DNA of 64,000 nucleotides from Capitulum mitella (lineage: Eukaryota > Arthropoda > Thecostraca > Pollicipedomorpha > Pollicipedidae). Under the pieces are notes generated by a model. The model was not told where the DNA came from. It did not search any database and saw nothing but the letters and a program-made list of their open reading frames with translations. Of the stretch, positions 57,291 to 64,000 are shown in pieces. The DNA lies in assembly GCA_030062745.1 (NCBI GenBank), contig CP099842.1, positions 29,699,307 through 29,763,306 of the forward strand. Direction: 5' to 3'. Position 1 is the stretch's first letter. The number at the start of each line of letters is the position of its first letter. The position numbers were made by a program, and so were the translations under genes.

Positions 57291-57958
57291 TCTGTTACTA
57301 AATATAGAAATGATTTGTTTTTGTGTTTTCTGGGGGGATATCATGAGCATAGGGCTAATTCTATTTTACCTTACTACAACAATCATGCTCATTAACACAG
57401 TCAAGTATACTGGTATAATTAAAGTCACTGTGGTACAGTGGCTTTGACAATGCCAGATGAACTCACTGGTTTCATATTACACTGTGCACCAAATGGCAGC
57501 AGTTTTACATCAGAATATTTGGTCTTGAATGGGGAATGCACAAACTGCAGTCACAAACAGGGATACCAAATACCATGAAGGCAGGGTTAGAAATTTGGTT
57601 TGTTCTCAAATAAACAGCAAGACCCCTGCCCCTCACACACTCATCTACTCTCCCATTAAAATAATGTTAATTACTGATTTTCATTGTTTATCATACATCA
57701 CGTCAAATCCACTACCCATTCCAGAATAGCAAGATATGTAGCAATAGATCATTTCCAAACCTTCTCACAGACCACTTTTCTATACATACCATACAGAAGA
57801 GCTCACAAATTTTTCTATGAAAGCAAGAAAGGTGGCACTATTGGTATGATTGCCCAAGGAAATGGAGCTACATTTCACCATAAGCAAACACAACCGGAAT
57901 TGGCCGTGCCATCTTGTTTACACTGCCTTTGCTCCAAGGATACCCTATGTACTGCAGA

Positions 57959-57998
57959 TTAGGTTAGGTTTGGATTTGGTTAGGTTAGGTTAGGTTAT
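57959..57998. repeat. Interstitial TTAGG repeats, short array
   Basis: About six TTAGG units with imperfections. TTAGG is the arthropod telomere repeat; here it is internal and part of the duplicated unit. Confidence 0.85.
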
Positions 57999-58658
57999 AA
58001 TGATGATGTCATTAGGCCCAAAATGTCTTCACCTTGGGCATTACCTTTTTTAATTTGTTACCACAAAATCTCCGCAGACATCAAACAGACAAGTGCCACG
58101 GTGGTCAGTGATGAATGCAGTGGTAATATTATTTGGATTTTTTTTGCTTTCATAATCTTGGAATGATATTATCCAGCAAATGAATCCCAAGTATTTGTAT
58201 TAAAACTATCTGTTGTATGATTTTTATGCCATATATCATTTTCTGGTGATACTTTACTTTTCACCTTTTTACAGACCACTTTCGCAATACATATGATACA
58301 GAAGAGTTCATAAACATTCCTATGAAAGCAAGAAATGGTGACACTATGGGTATGGTTTCAAAAAGAAATGGAGTTATATTTCTCTGTACACAAATACGGC
58401 CGGATAGGACGGTGCCATCTCATTTACAATGCCTTCGCTCTGGGGATGCCCTAAATACTGTAAACGTTCTCTGATGTCATCAGCAAATGATACTTGAGGC
58501 TGCAGTCTGATTAAAGGATGTTCACAGGCATAATGTTGTGCTGAAGGCGCAACCTTGCGAGGGAGGCGCAGTACAGGATACAAGAGGCTGTGGGCCAATG
58601 AAGAGTGCAATTGGACTTAACTCTGTCCAACAGAGATAAGGTCATGCAAATAAATATG

Positions 58659-58765
58659 CTAGGTTAGGTTAGGTTAAATTGGATAGGTTAGGTTAGATTG
58701 GGTTAGGTCACATTTGGGTTATGGTCAGGTTAGGTTAGGTTAGGTTAGGTTAGGTTAGTTATGTT
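58659..58765. repeat. Interstitial TTAGG repeats, longer array
   Basis: About fifteen TTAGG units interrupted by variants such as TTAGATTGGG, ending in a clean run near 58725-58757. It is the counterpart of the array at 57959. Confidence 0.9.
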
Positions 58766-59050
58766 GTTTATTGTTCATTAGGTTATACTGATGACATCCT
58801 TATGCCCAAAATACCTTCACTGTAGGAACTGCCCTTTTTTGGCATTGTTACCATAGAATTGCAGCAGAAGTCAAACAGACCAGTGGTGTAGCAGTTGGCA
58901 GCAAATAGAGTGGCGATACTATTTGGTAGTTCTTTCACTTTCTTCAAATTGGAATGACACTATGCAACAAAAAATCATAAGTGTTTGCCTTAGAACTGTT
59001 TGCTGTATGATCTGTATGCCATTTATGTTAGTTTTTGCCTCCTGGTGGAA

Positions 59051-61003
59051 ATTCCCTGTATAGCCCACTTTTAATGAGAACATAAGCGCTTGGTGAACAT
59101 GTGATGTACGGCCAGGTACGTTATTGGAACAGTGCATGGTTTGTAATGCTGGGCAATATACATTTAACAAAAAAAATATTACATTAATTCTGTTCTCCTT
59201 TTTCCATTTTGCTGTCACCAATTTCAGGTCACAAAAGTAAAATTCTTACCTGGCATGAAGGGCCTGAATTTTTCATTGTAAGAGAACCATGGCCATCATG
59301 ACCTTCCTCCACATCCACCCGTGCATTCTACCCACCTATTTTGGCCAGGAGTGTAACTTTTCAAGATTATCCAGCAGGCACCTGCGAGTTTAAGTATAGT
59401 CCTTCCTATGCAATAAACACAATGTTATGTAGTGTGTTGCAAGGGCGTATAATGCTAATTTTTGAGAAGCTGGGGAACATCCGCATCCCCAGCATTACAT
59501 TAACCTTCCATCCATGAGTGTGGCCTCCAAACCACCATCTTTTTAAGAGTTGTGAGAGGTAGCATGATGACACACAAAATGAACTTCAGAGGAAGATAGA
59601 CAACATTCCTGTATAAAAACTTACAACTCACATTTGTTTATTAAACCAGCGTTCAAAGCCGGTTACGGTGATTTGATCCCACCACCGACGTTACCTCCTA
59701 CCACTGGATGAAATCCGGCTGCGGGGCACAGCACTTCGGACTGAGAATAGCTACTCCTCTCCTTCAGTTTCCGCACAATCATGGAGCAAGAAGCCGCGAT
59801 TGTCACAGGAGCGCCGCCTTGACTTGCGAGGAAGATAAGGTGTCCGGAGCTAAATATAAAGTTTTCGTAACTCGCAGTGATTCACCGTGAAAATATCCAG
59901 AGACTGGTCTTCAAAGATATTCTTCGAGCCTTACGCGAACCACATATCTCGTATTACGTCGTTTCATTTCTGTACAAAACATATCCAAAATCGCTTTGGC
60001 ATCATTTTTGGTTCTTATTTTCCAGATGAACAGTTTCCAGTCATCAGCCTTTAGTTTATAATGCGACCAAGATGATTCTTGCAACAATGGGCAGTTTTGT
60101 ACCATTTCGGGATACTTCCAGGTTCCCAGCTGGTGTTACTCCTACAGCTGCCACACTCGATACTTAATCAGTACCCGCTAAGTTTAAGTTGTTCTGTGGT
60201 GTTAAGCCACAGAAATTCCACCAGGAGCGCTGTGCTCGATGCCGAATGGGCTTCCTCCTCCATTTGCGACATCTGTGTTGCTCTGTAGATGCCACTCACT
60301 TTCTGTTCCAGATCGTGGCCTGACTTTGGCATCAGGTCAAAATATTATTTGGCAGTTTTACTCTCCAGGAAATGTGTTTCTTTTCGAGCCATTGCAACCA
60401 AACCGTCTGAAAGTAATGGTACCTAAGATCATTTTCAGTGGTCTTGGCCTGTTAAAAGCTTAACCTTGAACGCATGACCGCAGATTAAAAGGCTCTAATT
60501 ACCGTGTTCGTCTGGATCCAGCATAATGTAGCGCCTCCGATAAGCTCACATAAAATCTCGTGTTTCAAAAATCATTTTGGTGTTTCGTCCCGCTATAGAT
60601 CACCACTTGATTTTGACAGGTCAAAATCCCCAGCACTTAATTCCGCTCGTATTACAAGAGTTCTATTCACCTTCCCTAATGGAATCAACGTGATTGTATG
60701 AAATGCGGATGTGCCTGATCAGCCACATGACAGCTATTTATGCAGGGGACAGAAGCCGTAAATGGGAAAAGCAAAGAAACAGTTTGAGTATATGTCATTT
60801 CGTGTTTGCCGTTTACAGAGAATTCGCTGACACACACAACGAACAATGCGTAATGTTTGTATGTACAATGACAATGACAGCGTTTTCCTGGCTACATGGT
60901 GCGTCCCACATACACACCACGTCCAGAAAGCAGTCACTCCACGGCCCCCACGTGCCTGACAGGCCGCCATCCACGGGTGCCCGCCAGGTCCGGACCACGG
61001 CGT
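59051..61003. other. Intergenic DNA 3' of ERCC8
   Basis: No gene recognised. A minus-strand frame at 59911-60105 has balanced composition (KLKADDWKLFIWKIRTKND) but no identifiable domain. Confidence 0.4.
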
Positions 61004-63810
61004 TCAGTCTTCGTCGCTCCACTCGTCCTGCATGAAGTCGTCGGGCGCGGGCGGCGGCTGCCCGGGCGCGCCGGCGGCGGCCTCGGCGGGTGGCGCGCGG
61101 CCGGCGGCCCAGACCAGCAGGCTGCCGTCGGCGGCGGCCGTCAGCAGGCGGCCGCAGCGGCGGTCGTACTCGCAGGCCAGCACGGCGCGCAGGTGGCCGT
61201 CCAGCCGCTGGCAGACGCCGCCGGCGGCCAGGTCGACGCTCACCACCTGGCCGCCGCACGGCAGGAAGGCCAGCTGGCGGCGGCCGCCGGCCGTCACCGC
61301 CAGCTGGCAGCCCAGCCCGGTGGCGTTGTTGAGCCGCAGCGGCGGCACGGCCAGCCAGCGCGGCCGGCCGGTCAGCAGGTCCCAGAGCGCGGCGGCGCCG
61401 TCGCGGCCGACGGACACCAGGTGCCGGCCGTCGCCCAGGAAGCGCAGCCCGGCCACCGGCGCCCGGTGCGCCGCCTCCCGCCGCTCGCCGCGGCTCAGCG
61501 ACGCCAGCTGGCTCTTGGCATAGCGCACGTCCCAGAACAGGATCTGCGGCGAGAGGTGTATCGCCAGACGGATCGCTGCACAATGCCGTGCCTCCCCACG
61601 TCAATGGAACGCTCTCGTAATGTAATGGACTCGGCGCATGACAAAGCGTGCGACCTCAATTACAGGCACGCTGGAAAAAAAGTTATCGATGAATTCAATC
61701 ATAAGTTCCAACGAAGAAGTAAAGACACGCCACAACCGACCCATGGTTAAGGCGTGCGGCCATTATGAGCAAACACCAATGCTAAGGCTTCCGCATTTTC
61801 CCACATCTGTTAAATTAGCCCGCATGCTGCAGAAAAAAGGAGAGAACCTCCTGATCGGCACGGCAGCCGAGGAATACCGTGCAAATGATCGCAATTCTGT
61901 GCCGCAGGAACAGCCCGGCGGCGGTCGCGCTCTCCGTACCCTCTTGTCCCTGCCACCAGTCGCTAGCAGGTGCTGGTGGGCCGGCGACCAGCGGCACGTG
62001 TCGACAGAGGCGGCCGCGTGGCCCCGCAGCTGGTGTGTGTTGCAGCCGGACCTGAGGTCGCACAGCGTCACCGCTGCCTCCTCGCCGCCCACTGTAGCAA
62101 GACGGCAGATCACCCCAGAGCCAAGTTATCAGGACAGAGCACGCCACACGTTATACCAGGGTTTGTATAGCAGCGGCCAACAGCTGAAAAGGCGTCTCAT
62201 ATTTGTTATCTTAATAACAGCCTCGTGCACCAGGAAAACTGCAATAAAAGTTTAAAACCCAGCACAGAGAAAGACATATCATAAACTGGGTCATGTGTAT
62301 GATTTCAGTCGGACACATTCCGAGGCATTTTCATTACCTTCGAAACAGAGCTATATATATCGAGTTCAGATCGCAAAGCACCTGACGAATGCTTTTAGCA
62401 TCGACCCCTGGACTGGGGCTCTGAACACAGAGCTGAGCAATACAAGACACAGTCCAAATGAATGAAATAGCGCACCTGCAATAAGCGAATGCGTCGTTGC
62501 CACAGGTGACATGGCATGGCATATCAGCTTGTGACGGAACTGGAACGTTTCACTCTCAACCATGCGGTTGGTGTCCCACACCTGCAAACCACACCACAAC
62601 CACATCGGTCAGTTAATATGTGGAACATCCACTCATGACTTAAGTCAACTGAATGTTCCTTCGGACCTGAGCCAAAGAGTCTGATGCAACTAGTAGATGT
62701 TAACAATATGCACTGACCAATATCTCACATATACTGCATCTGCTCTTTTTCAACCAGTCAGTCCTGGCAATGCTACTGAGCACTGATGGAGGCCTGACCT
62801 GGCTTCAGAAGCCCATTTTTGTCTACAAGCAGTGGACTCACATGAAGATGACAGTTGAAGCCACTACTCAGGAACAGGCCCGTGTCCAGTGGGTACCAGC
62901 TAACTTCAGCCACAGTAGATGAGTGGCCAGGCTGGCTCTCTCTGCACAAGACAGCAACAATAGTGTTCAGACAATGGTGGGACAAAGCAAGTGTCCGGGA
63001 TATGGCGTATGTTTCTTTTTTCAAGCAAATGGGGAATGCTCAAGAGTTTGAATCATGGGAGAACAGAACCACTCAGAAAAGTGTCTTAGACCCTGGTATG
63101 ATATGCTACTGATTTTCTTTCAGGTCCAGTATCAACTATCACCAGAGCCTTAACTTCAGCATGTGGAAACCAATAAAGCCCATAATTACTCATGCTATGC
63201 ATAGCCTGGTTTGCCATACTGAGTTTCTGATTGCTAAGCCAGGAAAGTCTTCTGCACAAAACAGACAACTACTCAAGCCCATGCAGAACATAATTTACCT
63301 GTCCACAGTGGCCACAACTGAGGCCGAATGTTGTGGAGTTCCGGTAAAGTTGTACAAATCATGAATTAAGATGTTTCCATTGTTTGCTCCTGACAAGAGA
63401 CTGTATAATGGTCAAGATAAGATAACACAGGTAACAGTATGAGCCTATAAAAACATTGAAACAGAAGCATGATCTGGCACAAAATGGCCACAGTAGCTGA
63501 TGGGCTGTATAAAACCAAATCATAATCCACATGATTTCAACTTGATGATCTGAAAAACATAAGGCTGGGACCAAAATGCTTTGAAGGGACTGGTTTTCTA
63601 CTGCAGAAGAACAAGTACAAAAGACCTGAAAACTAGATATATGCTTCATCTTGCAGACTATTGAAGAAGTACTTACTATCTGTGCTCAATGTCCTCCAGT
63701 GCCAAACAAGTAATGGGACTAGTAAACATTCCAAAATCACAGCCAGGGCTCAGTTCCAGCTTGTCCTTCCACCAGTCAATGACCTCATCATTCCTGCTGT
63801 TTGTGCACAT
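61004..63810 (-). CDS. ERCC8: DNA excision repair protein ERCC-8 (Cockayne syndrome A), WD40 protein, six visible exons
   Basis: Substrate receptor of the CRL4-CSA ubiquitin ligase that acts at stalled RNA polymerase II in transcription-coupled repair (family knowledge). Minus-strand exons: 63810-63677, 63400-63299, 62941-62842, 62581-62476, 62091-61940 and 61543-61004, all with GT donors, AG acceptors and matching phases (377 residues from the first Met). Matches in order: PITCLALEDIEHRYLLSGAN; VDRESQPGHSSTVAEVSWYP and LDTGLFLSSGF; VWDTNRMVESETFQF and HAMSPVATTHSLIAVGG; VTLCDLRSGCNTHQLRGHAA and WSPAHQHLLATGGRDKRILF; then WDVRY, VSVGRDGAAALWDLLTG, RLDGHLRAVLACEYD and DGSLLVWAAG. The acidic end FMQDEWSDED resembles the human EDAWSSSDEEG tail. 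Human CSA has 396 residues. The start is uncertain: MCTNSRNDEVID at 63810 is open upstream and an additional 5' exon may lie beyond 64000. Confidence 0.95.
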
Positions 63811-64000
63811 ATTCAGCCCTAGTGAATGACTTGAAATGATTGATGTGATATTGTTTTTATTATTATATGAATAAAACATCCCTATGTATTTTGGACATGC
63901 AAAATAAAGTGTAACTTGGCTATCACACACTTTGCATCTTAGTTATGCAGCATTTCTTAAATATCCAGGACTCTGACAGCCCAGCATCTTCTTCCACATC
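63811..64000. other. Region upstream of the first visible ERCC8 exon
   Basis: AT-rich, CpG-poor. The minus frame stays open to 63930 but the residues there show no family similarity; it is 5' UTR or intron. Confidence 0.4.

Larger units (their letters stand above)
57730..59050. repeat. Tandem duplication, each unit ending in TTAGG repeats
   Basis: The segment from about 57760 (ACAGACCACTTTTCTATACA) and its sequel from about 58000 recur in diverged form from about 58270 and 58785. Each unit has a body of about 230 bp, a TTAGG array, then a second body of about 240 bp that ends TGTATGATTTTTATGCCAT or similar. No coding content. Confidence 0.8.

Noticed and set aside
59911..60105. Minus-strand frame with KLKADDWKLFIWKIRTKND
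   Set aside because: Balanced composition but no recognised domain or splice sites.

Overview
The window is eukaryotic genomic DNA, most likely from an arthropod and possibly a crustacean. Genes are split by GT-AG introns, the proteins look like animal housekeeping proteins, interstitial TTAGG repeats (the arthropod telomere motif) occur near 58 kb, and non-LTR and DNA transposon remnants are common. The species cannot be fixed from the sequence. One 500-base run of N (43595-44094) marks an assembly gap.

Left part (1-41.1 kb): GC- and CpG-rich DNA, dense in minisatellites and short retroposons, with very few exons. Two exons on the minus strand (18877-19038 and 9399-9616) join in phase and encode the BTB core of a BTBD10/KCTD20-family protein. 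The gene continues left of base 1, so most of 1-18.9 kb is probably its intronic DNA. A serine/aspartate-rich minus-strand exon at 40993-41093 is a possible first coding exon. A second terminal exon at 31220-31652 encodes a cysteine-rich, C-terminally membrane-anchored protein that I do not recognise. The 41-kb exon is phase-compatible with both downstream acceptors. A 5'-truncated Jockey/I-type LINE (about 14.4-17.5 kb, minus) carries a nested piggyBac-like non-autonomous element (14699-15856). Two 60-bp hairpin retroposons with perfect 12-14 bp target-site duplications sit at 13490 and 36985.

Right part (41.1-64 kb): lower GC, with long CpG-depleted stretches and three compact housekeeping genes: AGA (aspartylglucosaminidase, plus strand, five exons, 50309-52924), POMP (proteasome maturation protein, minus, 54295-55038) and ERCC8/CSA (WD40 subunit of the Cockayne-syndrome ubiquitin ligase, minus, 61004-63810 or beyond). 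Between them lie a large diverged inverted repeat (55.8-57.3 kb) and a tandem duplication containing TTAGG arrays (57.7-59.1 kb).

The genes share no obvious pathway. AGA acts in lysosomal glycoprotein breakdown, POMP in 20S proteasome assembly, ERCC8 in transcription-coupled repair, and BTBD10-like proteins in signalling. Exon models were built by matching reading frame, splice sites and remembered family motifs; no alignment or transcript evidence was available.
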